DNA of 64,000 nucleotides from SHZI01 sp964407855 (GTDB lineage Bacteria > Pseudomonadota > Gammaproteobacteria > Steroidobacterales > GCA-2729495). Both the position numbers and the translations under genes were made by a program. Below the pieces are notes generated by a model. The model did not search any database, was not told the origin of the DNA, and saw nothing but the letters and a program-made list of their open reading frames with translations. Shown one piece after another: positions 7,827 through 16,286 of this stretch (within the stretch, counting starts at the first letter, position 1; each line of letters starts with the position of its first letter). Location of the stretch: assembly GCA_964407855.1 (NCBI GenBank), contig CAYOXI010000001.1:41128-105127 (forward strand), given 5' to 3'.

Positions 7827-10800
7827 TCAACTGGCCGCGAGCTTGACGGCCTCGTCGATGTCCACCGACACCAGGCGGGAAACACCCGGTTCATTCATCG
7901 TGACCCCGGTCAGCTGGCGGGTCATTTCCATCGTCGTCTTGTTGTGCGTGATGATGATGAACTGAACCGTTGCCGACATGTCCCGTACGATGTCGCAGAA
8001 GCGCCCGACGTTGGCCTCGTCCAGTGGTGCGTCGACCTCGTCAAGAATGCAGAACGGGGCGGGATTAAGCTCGAAAATGGAGAAGATGAGCGCTACCGCA
8101 GTGAGGGCTTTCTCGCCGCCGGAGAGCAGGTGGATATGGCTGTTGCGCTTCCCGGGAGGGCGGGCCATGACCGTGACGCCAGCATCAAGAACGTCATCTC
8201 CCTCCAGCGTGAGATAGGCATGTCCACCGCCAAAGAGCCGGGGGAACAGCCGCTTCAGTCCCGCATTGATGCTTTCAAAAGTCTCCTGGAAGCGGGTGCG
8301 CGTCTCGCGGTCGATACGGCGAATCGCGTGCTCAAGTGTCTCCAGCGCCGCTGTCAGGTCGGCGTGCTGGGAATCCAGATACTTCTTGCGTTCTGATTGT
8401 TCGGCAAACTCGTCTATGGCAGCGAGATTGATCGGGCCGAGCCGCTCAATGGAGTTCCTGGTCTGGGTGAGGCGCTGTTCCCACTGGTCAGGATCCGCAT
8501 CGCCGGTGAGCGTCTCCATGACTTCTGCAAGAACCTGACCGGCAGCAGAAAACCGTTCCGCATGAGACTCCCGCCGAACCTCAAGCTCCCGCACTGCCAT
8601 GCGCAGCTGGTCGACGTGCTCGCGCCCGGCCCCAACGCCCTTCTCGACCTCGTGTCGCCGCATCTCAGCGGCCTTGACCAGTGACTCGAGGTCGGACAAG
8701 GCACTTCGCTGACTGGTTAGTTCCGCCTGGACGTCCACCTGCCTCGACAGCTGGAGGTCAAGTTCGCGCTGGTAGGCTGCCAGTGGCTCCTCGCTCTCCC
8801 TGGTGCTGGCAGCCAGCTGGCTGATCCGTTCGAGCAGCTGGGCTTGCTGCCCGGACACCCGCTCAAGTGCCGCGCGGGCAGCGCCTTCGGCTGCTTTCCG
8901 GCTTTCGTACTCGATGAGGATCCGGGCAACGATGTCCCGGTGCTGGTCTGCGGCTTCCCGCGCAGCGGTGAAGGTTGCCAGTAGCGAGTCCTGCTGTTCA
9001 CGGCGGAGCCCGCGCTGGGCCTCCAGCTCGGCGAGTCGGGATTCAGCCGACTGCAACCGCGCGCGCGCGTCGCCAATGACATCGGCGAGCTCCGCGAGTT
9101 CATCCCGGACGGCATCGCTGTCGTGGGACAGGGCGTGCAGACGTTCACGGGCACGCTGCAGGTCGACTTGCAGCGAGGTTGCCACGGATGCGGATTCAAG
9201 GCTGAGACGATTGGCGTCGGTGAGTCGGTCCTGGGCTTCCGCACGCTGGCGTTCAAGCTGGTCGATGGCACTACGCAATGCAGAACGGTTCGCATTGAGG
9301 GTCGCGATCTGCTCGGCATCGCCGGCTGCCGCACGCTCGAGCTGGCGGATTTCCTGCTCGCGAGCCACCATCCCTGTGTAGCGTTGTCCGCGGTGGACGC
9401 GGAGCCAGCCAGGACCGAGCCAGACTCCGTCGGGAGTGATCACGGACTCGCCTGGCGCCAGGGTGTCCTGCATCCGGAGGGCATCATCCAGTGACTCGGC
9501 ACAACGTATGGCCGCGAGATAGCCCTGCAGCGGTCCTGCCTTCTGAACCCGGGCTGCCAGGCTATGGTCCGGCACCGGCGTAAACGCCGCACCAGCATCG
9601 ACCAGCACCAGCGTCGTTTCCGGCAGGCTGGTCGCGTGGCGTGCAAGGTCAGGGAGCAGGACACCCTGCAGGAAATCGCCCAGCACGGTCTCGACGGCCC
9701 GCGTCCACTGTTCCTCGGCCACCAGCTGCTGGACCACCCGCTGGCTTGCTCCAAGACCCTCGCGGTCCAGCCACCGACCAAGGGTCTCCTCCTCGTTGCC
9801 AAGCGCCGCAGCCTGTATGGCCCGCAGGGCCTCCAGACGCCCCCGTCGGGACTCAAGCTCCCCCCGGAACTGCTCGATGTCAGCACCAGACTGCTTTTCG
9901 ATCTCGCGTTGGCGGCTCAGCTCGGCCGTCACGGCCTCGAGGGAGCCGGTCTCGGACCGCAGGAGATCCCGGCTCTCTGCCTGACGGGCATTGATGGCAG
10001 CCAGGCGCGCCTCCAGGTCGACGACCGAAATCGACGACCGCTCACCTTCGACAGCTTCCAGCTGCCGGTTGAGCCGGGATGCATGGGCATCGAGATGTTC
10101 CAGTCGGGTCTGCTCAACCTGACGGGCCTGCTCCTGCTCCCTGACCTCCAGATTGAAAGCGTGCCAGTCTTCCTGCCATGTGGTCAGTGCCTGCTCACCT
10201 CCCCTGAGAAGGCGGACTGCCGCGCTCTCCTGCTGCCGGGCCATCGAAAGACGGGGCTCGAATCCCGCCAACCCCTCTTCGATACTGCGCAGGACCTCGG
10301 TGTCCTGCCCGACCTCGCGGCCCACAGACTCAAGTTCAGCCTGGCACTTGGCGAGTTCCCGCAGTTCCCGCTCGCGCAGCTCCCGGGCGTGCGTCAGGGC
10401 CTGCTCCAGTCGGGCAACTTCGCCCTGAACTGCGTAGTACCGCGCCTGGATTGCGGTGAAGGCTTCGCTTGCAGCACCGTGATCGGAGCGGTACTGCTCG
10501 ATCTCCAGCTCCACCTGGCGCTGGCCAGCCAGTGCGCCCTCAAGTTCAGTCTGGCGGACCGAGAGTTCGCTCCGGAGGCTCCCGAGCCTGCCGTCCAGTT
10601 CGGTCAGCCGCATGGCCAGCAGTTCGGCGTCGAGCTGCCGCTCCTGCTGCTTGAGCGTCCGGTACCGCTCGGCCACCTGTGCCTGCCGCTGCAGATGCCG
10701 GATCTGCTTCTCCACCTCTTCGCGCAGGTCAGTCAGGCGTGCCAGGTTGTCCCTGGTGTGCTGCATCCGGGTTTCGGTCTCCCGGCGGCGTTCCTTGTAC

Positions 10801-11315
10801 CGGGAGATCCCGGCCGCTTCCTCAACGTAGGCCCGCATCTCCTCCGGCTTGGCATCCACGAGCCGCGAAACCATACCTTGCTCGATAATGGCGTAGCTGC
10901 GGGGTCCCAGGCCTGTGCCCATGAACAGGCCGGTAATGTCCTTGCGGCGACAGCGGGTGTTGTTCAGGAAATACTGGGACTGGCCGTCCCGGGCGACAGT
11001 TCTCCGGATTGAAATCTCGGCATAGCTGCCATACTGCCCGCCCAGCGTGCCCGCTGAATTGTCGAAAAACAGCTCGATGGTGGCCGTACCAACCGGCTTT
11101 CGCGTGCTGCAACCGTTGAAAATCACGTCTTCCATCGAGTCGCCGCGCAGGTGACGGGCCGACGTTTCGCCCATGACCCAACGGATGGCGTCAATCACGT
11201 TGGACTTGCCACAGCCGTTCGGGCCCACCACCCCGACCAGGTTGCTGGGCAGGTGGACCGTCGTGGGATCTACAAAGGACTTGAAGCCCGCAAGTTTGAT
11301 CTTGCTGAGTCGCAT
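7827..11315 (-). CDS. smc: Chromosome segregation ATPase SMC
   Basis: Condensin core subunit that folds and segregates the chromosome. 1162 residues in the usual order: N-terminal ATP-binding domain starting MRLSKIKLAGFKSF with Walker A GPNGCGKS, a long coiled coil, a central hinge (around LDREGLGASQRVVQQL to LGPGWLRV), a second coiled coil, and the C-terminal domain with signature LLSGGEKALTAVAL and Walker B PFCILDEVDAPLDEANV. The frame is open to 11435, but the conserved start is ATG 11315. It heads the smc-zipA-ligA run and is divergent from queF. The kleisin partners scpA/scpB are not in the window. Confidence 0.97.
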   Translation of the reverse strand: MRLSKIKLAGFKSFVDPTTVHLPSNLVGVVGPNGCGKSNVIDAIRWVMGETSARHLRGDSMEDVIFNGCSTRKPVGTATIELFFDNSAGTLGGQYGSYAEISIRRTVARDGQSQYFLNNTRCRRKDITGLFMGTGLGPRSYAIIEQGMVSRLVDAKPEEMRAYVEEAAGISRYKERRRETETRMQHTRDNLARLTDLREEVEKQIRHLQRQAQVAERYRTLKQQERQLDAELLAMRLTELDGRLGSLRSELSVRQTELEGALAGQRQVELEIEQYRSDHGAASEAFTAIQARYYAVQGEVARLEQALTHARELRERELRELAKCQAELESVGREVGQDTEVLRSIEEGLAGFEPRLSMARQQESAAVRLLRGGEQALTTWQEDWHAFNLEVREQEQARQVEQTRLEHLDAHASRLNRQLEAVEGERSSISVVDLEARLAAINARQAESRDLLRSETGSLEAVTAELSRQREIEKQSGADIEQFRGELESRRGRLEALRAIQAAALGNEEETLGRWLDREGLGASQRVVQQLVAEEQWTRAVETVLGDFLQGVLLPDLARHATSLPETTLVLVDAGAAFTPVPDHSLAARVQKAGPLQGYLAAIRCAESLDDALRMQDTLAPGESVITPDGVWLGPGWLRVHRGQRYTGMVAREQEIRQLERAAAGDAEQIATLNANRSALRSAIDQLERQRAEAQDRLTDANRLSLESASVATSLQVDLQRARERLHALSHDSDAVRDELAELADVIGDARARLQSAESRLAELEAQRGLRREQQDSLLATFTAAREAADQHRDIVARILIEYESRKAAEGAARAALERVSGQQAQLLERISQLAASTRESEEPLAAYQRELDLQLSRQVDVQAELTSQRSALSDLESLVKAAEMRRHEVEKGVGAGREHVDQLRMAVRELEVRRESHAERFSAAGQVLAEVMETLTGDADPDQWEQRLTQTRNSIERLGPINLAAIDEFAEQSERKKYLDSQHADLTAALETLEHAIRRIDRETRTRFQETFESINAGLKRLFPRLFGGGHAYLTLEGDDVLDAGVTVMARPPGKRNSHIHLLSGGEKALTAVALIFSIFELNPAPFCILDEVDAPLDEANVGRFCDIVRDMSATVQFIIITHNKTTMEMTRQLTGVTMNEPGVSRLVSVDIDEAVKLAAS

Positions 11316-11392
11316 AAGCAGGTGACGCCGGCCCCCGATGAAGCTGATAAGGCTAACGGTAAACTGCGCGCTAGTGTAGATTAAATCAGCAA

Positions 11393-11433
11393 GCGCGTAA
11401 CGCGCCCGGAATGCTCCGCGGGTTGCAACCCGC
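11393..11433. repeat. Two short inverted repeats in the smc-queF divergent region
   Basis: GCGCG-TAA-CGCGC occupies 11393-11405, and a perfect 16-bp palindrome GCGGGTTGCAACCCGC occupies 11418-11433, 26 bp before the queF ATG. They could be operator sites for one of the divergent genes. No regulator is identifiable. Confidence 0.5.
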
Positions 11434-11459
11434 AATGTCGATGGTCGAGCCCTTTGTCA

Positions 11460-11864
11460 ATGCCTGATCCTGCCGATGCGTCACTGGAGACGTTCCCGAA
11501 CCCGGAACTGTCGCGGCCCTACACCATCCGGATGCGCATTCCCGAATTCACCTGCCTGTGCCCCCGGACCGGACAGCCGGACTTCGCGACACTGCACCTC
11601 GAATATGTGCCTGATACCCTCTGTATAGAACTGAAGGCGTTGAAAAACTACATCTGGGCGTTTCGCAATGTCGGTGCCTTTCATGAGGCTGTCACCAACC
11701 GGATAGCCCACGACCTGGTCCGGGCCATCGACCCGAATTTCCTCAGGCTCACTGCCGTGTTCAATGTTCGGGGCGGGATCCATACCTCGGTCGTTGCAGA
11801 GCATCGACGGGCCGGCTGGAATGCTCCGGTGGCAGTCGATTTGCCACCTGCCGGGTCCGACTGA
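11460..11864 (+). CDS. queF: NADPH-dependent preQ0 reductase QueF (short, type I)
   Basis: Reduces the nitrile of 7-cyano-7-deazaguanine (preQ0) to the amine preQ1, a late step of queuosine tRNA modification. The 134 residues fit the short homomeric QueF class. Visible motifs are EFTCLCPRTGQPDF (about 30-42, with catalytic Cys34 and Asp41), ELKALKNYIWAFRN (57-70) and FHE (74-76, substrate binding). The ATG at 11460 is preferred to an in-frame TTG at 11454. Other queuosine genes are not in the window, so preQ0 supply cannot be judged. Confidence 0.95.
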   Translation: MPDPADASLETFPNPELSRPYTIRMRIPEFTCLCPRTGQPDFATLHLEYVPDTLCIELKALKNYIWAFRNVGAFHEAVTNRIAHDLVRAIDPNFLRLTAVFNVRGGIHTSVVAEHRRAGWNAPVAVDLPPAGSD

Positions 11865-11985
11865 GCCGGACTGACGCCTCTGCGGCACCCTGCCTGCAGC
11901 GCCGCCGGAAACGACCACCCGGGCCCTGAGCCTCGTCCCCCTTCTGGGGCCGGACCGGCAGGCTTCCCCGCTGATCTTGCCTATG

Positions 11986-11991
11986 TATAAT
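11986..11991 (+). promoter_or_regulatory. Probable -10 element of the dksA promoter
   Basis: A consensus TATAAT at 11986-11991 lies 31 bp before the first ATG of the dksA frame. The -35 region (around 11963) is poor. The predicted transcript would start near 11998 with a leader of about 25 nt. Confidence 0.55.
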
Positions 11992-12022
11992 CCGGCGCTT
12001 CGTTTTCGACAGAGTCCGGCAT

Positions 12023-13065
12023 ATGTCTGCAGCAAAGCGCACCACGCGCAAGACCAGCGGCGGGAAAGCCGCGAAGGGTGGCAAGGCCGGTAAAAGCCGT
12101 GGTGGACGTCCGGAACCTCGCAAGGCTTCAACCAAGGCGCCCGCCAAGGTTTCAACCAAGACTGCGCGCAAGGCGCCCGCNNNNNNNNNNNNNNNNNNNN
12201 NNNNNNNNNNNNNNNNNNNNNNNNNNNNNNNNNNNNNNNNNNNNNNNNNNNNNNNNNNNNNNNNNNNNNNNNNNNNNNNNCTTCAACCAAGGCGCCCGCC
12301 AAGGTTTCAACCAAGACTGCGCGCAAGGCGCCCGCAAAGGCGCGGTCCGCACCCAAGTCACCAGCCGCACCCCGCAAGGCCGGAACCAGGTCCAGGGCTG
12401 CTGCCCCGGCCAAGCCCGCCGCGAAGACGAAGCTGACCAGATCGACCCGGACACCGGACGGCACAGCGTCAAAGCGTCCGGCACCCAAGGTTGCCAGGGA
12501 GGCCAAGGCAAAGGTTGCGCCGGTAAAGGAGACAGTCATCCGGACAACGCCGGGTATCGTCAGAACCAGCGGCCGCAAGCCGCCTGCAGCACGCAGGAGT
12601 CCGCGCATTTCTCTGCCCCGTACCGATCCCAACGCACTGATTCATGGCATTCCGCCCTACCAGTCACAGCACGGCGAAACGTACATGGGCCCCCGGCAAC
12701 TCGAGCACTTCCAGCACATATTGCTGGCCTGGAAGCGGGAGTTGATGGATGAGGTCGACCGTACCGTCCACCACATGCAGGACGAGGCCAGCAACTTCCC
12801 CGACCCAAACGACCGCGCCACGCAGGAATCCGAGTTCGGACTGGAGCTGCGTACCCGGGACCGGGAACGCAAACTGCTGAAGAAAATCGATGCCGCCCTG
12901 GAGCGCATCGAAGACGGCAGCTACGGGTATTGCGAGGAAACCGGCGAGGAGATCGGACTGAAGCGCCTCGAGGCCCGGCCCGTTGCTACCCTGTCCGTCG
13001 AGGCGCAGGAACGAAGGGAACTGGCCGAGAAGCAGTACGGCGAGCGGGACGACCGCTACCGCTAG
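12023..13065 (+). CDS. dksA: DksA-type RNA polymerase-binding factor with long basic N-terminal tail (interrupted by assembly gap)
   Basis: Secondary-channel regulator that acts with ppGpp on RNA polymerase. From about 12600 the sequence is DksA: a YMGPRQLEHF start region, a coiled coil with tip motif DPNDRA, then RDRERKLLKKI and a C-terminal RRLEARP-like segment. Of the four zinc-finger cysteines of E. coli DksA only one remains (YCEETG; the later pair is Ser and Ala), as in cysteine-poor DksA proteins. Upstream, starting MSAAKRTTRKT, is a Lys/Ala/Pro/Thr-rich histone-H1/AlgP-like tail. The frame is broken only by the 100-N gap. If the two identical 55-bp flanks are merged, the tail reads in frame into DksA (about 295 residues). 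A short alternative start is ATG 12685. Confidence 0.85.
12126..12335 (+). repeat. Exact 55-bp duplication flanking the gap
   Basis: Bases 12126-12180 and 12281-12335 are identical over exactly 55 bases, ending on both sides at the run of N. The sequence encodes part of the basic DksA tail (STKAPAKVSTKTARKAP). It is either the overlap of two contigs left unmerged by the assembler, or two copies of a tandem coding repeat. Confidence 0.95.
12181..12280. other. Assembly gap of 100 N
   Basis: One hundred consecutive N. The round number and the identical 55-bp flanks indicate a scaffold gap of nominal length inside a repetitive coding stretch. Taken literally, the gap puts the two halves of dksA in different frames. 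Confidence 1.
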
Positions 13066-13168
13066 CGACCGGAGGACGCCGGTGAAGACCGGCTGCCTGC
13101 GCCGGTGAATAAGGGAACCTTTAGAAACTACGCATATTTAACTGTTATATAAGGGTTTTTGCTCCTCA

Positions 13169-13197
13169 TGCCAGCCTCGCGCTGGCATTTCTTTTTT
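13169..13197 (+). terminator. Rho-independent terminator after dksA
   Basis: A perfect stem TGCCAGC/GCTGGCA (13169-13175 and 13181-13187) with loop CTCGC is followed by TTTCTTTTTT. It lies about 100 bp after the dksA stop on the plus strand. The intervening segment (about 13110-13165) is unusually AT-rich for this genome. Confidence 0.92.
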
Positions 13198-13310
13198 CAG
13201 CTGCATCGCGAACTTCGTTGGCAGCGAATTGGTCTATAAGGGGTGTTGGGGGCAACAAGATGCCGGACTCCGGTCCGGCCCTGAGGCTTGGAACTAAGGA
13301 AGGACCCGCA

Positions 13311-13688
13311 ATGAACGAGCAGAGACTGATTCGCAAGTATGTCAACCGGCGCCTGTATGACACGACCCAGAGCCGCTACGTGAATCTGGATGACCTTCGG
13401 GAGATGATTCTCAAGGGGTCCCAGGTCCGGGTCGTCGAGCAGGCCACGGGGACCGATATCACCACCCCCGTCCTTCTGCAGATCATTGCTGAGGGTCAGA
13501 GGGGGGTCGCCCCCGTCCTGAGCCCGGAATTCCTGGCGGGCATGATCCGTCTTGGTACCCAGGATCGGGACCCGGAGCTCGCGGGGCGCCTTGACCGTGC
13601 GCTGCGCGGGGCGCTGACCGGACCCGGTCGCCCGATTGCGGCTTCCGGCGTACCCCACAGCCCTGTCGGGGTATCAGCGGTCAGCTGA
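13311..13688 (+). CDS. phaR: Polyhydroxyalkanoate synthesis repressor PhaR
   Basis: Predicted DNA- and PHB-binding repressor of phasin and PHA genes. The 125 residues start MNEQRLIRKYVNRRLYDT, the hallmark of the PHB accumulation regulator N-terminal domain (about 4-62: VNRRLYDT, SRYVNLDDLREMI). A downstream helical segment follows (PVLLQIIAEGQ), then a variable Pro/Gly-rich C-terminus. The start is ATG 13311 with AAGGA about 8-12 nt upstream; the open frame itself begins at 13218. It is an isolated single gene between the dksA terminator and the convergent pnp, with no phaC, phaB or phasin nearby, so its targets lie elsewhere. Confidence 0.88.
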   Translation: MNEQRLIRKYVNRRLYDTTQSRYVNLDDLREMILKGSQVRVVEQATGTDITTPVLLQIIAEGQRGVAPVLSPEFLAGMIRLGTQDRDPELAGRLDRALRGALTGPGRPIAASGVPHSPVGVSAVS

Positions 13689-13739
13689 ATCCCCCTGAAC
13701 AGGGATTGGGCACAGGTCAGTTGCTACCAGCCTGGCTTG

Positions 13740-13779
13740 ATGAGGGGACTGGACGTCAGGCGACGTCCAGTCCCCTCAT
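13740..13779. repeat. Perfect 18-bp inverted repeat over the pnp 3' end
   Basis: Arms 13740-13757 and 13762-13779 are exact reverse complements with the 4-base loop AGGC. The hairpin includes the last seven codons and the stop of pnp and lies between the convergent pnp and phaR. There is no T-tract on either strand, so it is not a standard intrinsic terminator. It may protect the 3' end of the pnp message. Confidence 0.9.
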
Positions 13780-15843
13780 GCTCAGCCGCACCCGCCCCTG
13801 GCGATCAACTTCCAGGACCTTGACCTGGACAATGTCCCCCTCCCGGAGGCGATCGCCTACGCGCTCGACCCGTTCTTCCGAGATCTGGGAAATGTGCACC
13901 AGCCCATCCCGGCCCGGCAGGATGGTGACAAAGGCGCCGAAATCCATCAGCCGCGCCACCCGGCCCTCGTAGATCCGTCCCACCTCAACATCGGCCGTGA
14001 TCAGTTCGATCCGGGCCTTGGCTTCCCGTCCGGCAACGGCACTGACCGACGCGATCTTCACGGTGCCATCATTGTCAATATCGATGGAAGCACCAGTCTC
14101 CTCCGTGATGCCCCGGATCACCGAGCCGCCCTTGCCGATCACGTCCCGGATCTTCTCGGGATCAATCTTCATGGTGATGATGGTCGGTGCCCAGTCTGAC
14201 ATCTGCTGGCGGTGCGTCGGCAGGACTGCGTTCATCTGCTTAAGGATATGGAGGCGCGCTTCCCGGGCCTGCTCGAGGGCGTTCGCCATGATGTCCCGGG
14301 TGATGCCATCGATCTTGATGTCCATCTGCAGGGCAGTAACGCCCTTTGCGCTGCCAGCCACCTTGAAGTCCATATCGCCGAGGTGATCTTCGTCCCCCAG
14401 TATGTCGGTCAGTACCTGGTAGCGATCACCGTCCTTCACCAGGCCCATGGCCACACCGGCCACCGGGGCCAGAATCGGCACGCCGGCATCCATCAGCGCA
14501 AGGCTGGTGCCGCAGACTGACGCCATGGAACTCGAGCCATTGGACTCGGTGATCTCGGAAACAACGCGCAGGACGTACGGAAAGGCCTGCATGTCCGGCA
14601 GCACGGCCTCAATGCCCCGGCGCGCCAGTCGGCCATGGCCAATCTCGCGGCGCTTCGGACTGCCAACCATGCCCGTTTCATTGACGCAGTACGGGGGGAA
14701 GTTGTAATGGAGCATGAAGCGATCCCGGTATTCGCCGGTGAGTGCATCAATGATCTGGGAATCGCGGTCGGTACCCAGCGTGGCGACGACGATTGCCTGG
14801 GTCTCACCCCTGGTGAACAGGGCCGAACCGTGGGTGCGCGGCAGGACGCCGGTCCTGATCGTGATCGGCCGAACGGTGCGCGTATCCCGGCCATCGATGC
14901 GCGGTTCGCCATTCAGAACCTGGCTGCGCACGACCTTCTTTTCCAGACGGTTGAGTGCATCGACGACCGCATCCCGGGAGGGAGCATTGTCGGCACCGGT
15001 GGCCAGTTTCTCGATCACCGCTGCCTTCGCGGCCGCGATCGCGGCGTGGCGCTCCAGCTTGTCCTGGAACTTGTAGGCCCTGGCAAGGCCATCACCGACA
15101 GCAGCGGCCACGGCATCAGCCAGCGTCGGGTCCGCAACTGGCGCCTTCCAGTTCCAGGCGGGGCGCCCGGCCTCGGCAGCCAGCGCGCGGATATTCTCGA
15201 TTGCGACCTGCATCTGCTCGTGGCCAAACATCACCGCACCCAGCATTACCTCTTCTGGAAGTTGCTGGGCAGCTGACTCCACCATCAGCACGGCCTTGGC
15301 GGTGCCGGCGACAAACAGATCCAGCGTGGAGAGCTTGAGCTGGGCGGCCGTGGGGTTCAGGACATACTGCCCGTCCACATAGCCAACACGGGCGCCGCCG
15401 ATGGGTCCCGCGAAAGGCGCTCCGGTGAGTGACAGGGCGGCTGAGGCACCCAGCATTGCCGCAACATCCGAATCGACTTCCGGATCCATGGACATCACGG
15501 TCGCAATGACCTGAACCTCATGCAAAAAGCCCTTGGGGAAGAGCGGACGCACAGGTCGATCAATCAGCCGGGAGAGCAAGGTCTCCTTCTCCGAAGGTCG
15601 CCCTTCCCGCTTGAAGAAGCCGCCCGGAATCTTGCCGACCGCGTAGGTCTTTTCCTGATAGTTGACGGTCAGCGGAAAGAAATCCCGCGGCCTGCTGCCA
15701 TCCGGATTGGCCACTGCCGTCACCAGGACCACCGTCTCTCCCATCGTGACCAGGACCGCGCCACCCGCCTGCCTGGCGATCTCGCCTGTTTCGATGGTGA
15801 CGTCGTGGGACCCGTAGGAGAAAGTCTTCTTGGTCGTTGTCAC
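13756..15843 (-). CDS. pnp: Polyribonucleotide nucleotidyltransferase (PNPase)
   Basis: Phosphorolytic 3'-5' exoribonuclease of mRNA decay and a degradosome component. 695 residues with two RNase PH-like domains (first from the N-terminus, second from about 310 with RTHGSALFTRGETQA), then a KH domain (IRDVIGKGGSVIRGITEETG, about 560) and a C-terminal S1 domain (GRVARLMDFGAFVTILPG). The start is GTG at 15843 with GAGGAA 7 nt upstream. It follows rpsO, the usual operon position. A leader hairpin at 15879-15919 resembles in position the RNase III site used for PNPase autoregulation in E. coli. Confidence 0.97.
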   Translation of the reverse strand: MTTTKKTFSYGSHDVTIETGEIARQAGGAVLVTMGETVVLVTAVANPDGSRPRDFFPLTVNYQEKTYAVGKIPGGFFKREGRPSEKETLLSRLIDRPVRPLFPKGFLHEVQVIATVMSMDPEVDSDVAAMLGASAALSLTGAPFAGPIGGARVGYVDGQYVLNPTAAQLKLSTLDLFVAGTAKAVLMVESAAQQLPEEVMLGAVMFGHEQMQVAIENIRALAAEAGRPAWNWKAPVADPTLADAVAAAVGDGLARAYKFQDKLERHAAIAAAKAAVIEKLATGADNAPSRDAVVDALNRLEKKVVRSQVLNGEPRIDGRDTRTVRPITIRTGVLPRTHGSALFTRGETQAIVVATLGTDRDSQIIDALTGEYRDRFMLHYNFPPYCVNETGMVGSPKRREIGHGRLARRGIEAVLPDMQAFPYVLRVVSEITESNGSSSMASVCGTSLALMDAGVPILAPVAGVAMGLVKDGDRYQVLTDILGDEDHLGDMDFKVAGSAKGVTALQMDIKIDGITRDIMANALEQAREARLHILKQMNAVLPTHRQQMSDWAPTIITMKIDPEKIRDVIGKGGSVIRGITEETGASIDIDNDGTVKIASVSAVAGREAKARIELITADVEVGRIYEGRVARLMDFGAFVTILPGRDGLVHISQISEERVERVGDRLREGDIVQVKVLEVDRQGRVRLSMRGLDVA

Positions 15844-15878
15844 GTTGGATTCCTCAAATCAGATTCCGGAAATGGAAA

Positions 15879-15919
15879 CCTGAGCCAGGCACCGGAGGCG
15901 CCTGCGCTGCAGACTCAGG
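15879..15919 (-). promoter_or_regulatory. Leader hairpin between rpsO and pnp (candidate RNase III/PNPase autoregulation site)
   Basis: On the minus strand an outer stem CCTGAG/CTCAGG (15919-15914 with 15884-15879) encloses an inner stem CAGGC/GCCTG, giving a long interrupted hairpin just before the pnp Shine-Dalgarno. In E. coli a hairpin in this place is cut by RNase III and mediates PNPase autocontrol. The function here is inferred from position. Confidence 0.5.
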
Positions 15920-15942
15920 ATGGGGCAGAAAGCCCGGACCGG

Positions 15943-16212
15943 CTAACGGCGCAGGCCGAGCTTCTCAATCAGGGTCTTGTAGCGTTCGCTGTTCTTCGTC
16001 CGCAGGTAATCCAGCAGCTTGCGCCGCTGATTGACCAGGCGAAGGAGCCCCTGACGGGAATGGTGATCTTTCTTGTGCTGGGCAAAATGGCCCGACAGTT
16101 CGTTGATGCGGGCGGAGAGCAGGGCGACCTGCACCTCCGGTGATCCCGTGTCGGCCGGACCGCGGCTGTGCTCCGCTACGATCTTGCTCTTGTCTTCAGC
16201 CGTATGTGGCAT
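15943..16212 (-). CDS. rpsO: 30S ribosomal protein S15
   Basis: Primary 16S rRNA-binding protein of the small-subunit central domain. The start at ATG 16212 gives 89 residues, exactly the usual S15 length, with conserved DTGSPEVQVALLSARI, HKKDHHSRQGLL and QRRKLLDYL ending in LGLRR. Upstream in-frame ATGs exist (16221, 16239), but AGGAG lies 9 nt before the 16212 start. It lies between truB and pnp in the standard order. Confidence 0.97.
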   Translation of the reverse strand: MPHTAEDKSKIVAEHSRGPADTGSPEVQVALLSARINELSGHFAQHKKDHHSRQGLLRLVNQRRKLLDYLRTKNSERYKTLIEKLGLRR

Positions 16213-16286
16213 TCCAGCCATCTCCTGTTGCGTTAGCAAATTTGCCCGTTAATTCGGGCGGTATTCTAACCATGTGGCGCCTCAAG

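Noticed and set aside
9564..11012. 482-codon plus-strand frame inside smc
   Set aside because: Antisense to the smc coiled coil; no family motif.
11454..11459. TTG start for queF
   Set aside because: ATG two codons later fits the family and is the better initiation codon.
12078..12752. Plus-strand frame crossing the N gap in another phase
   Set aside because: It arises only because the gap length is nominal; the dksA frame is the coherent one.
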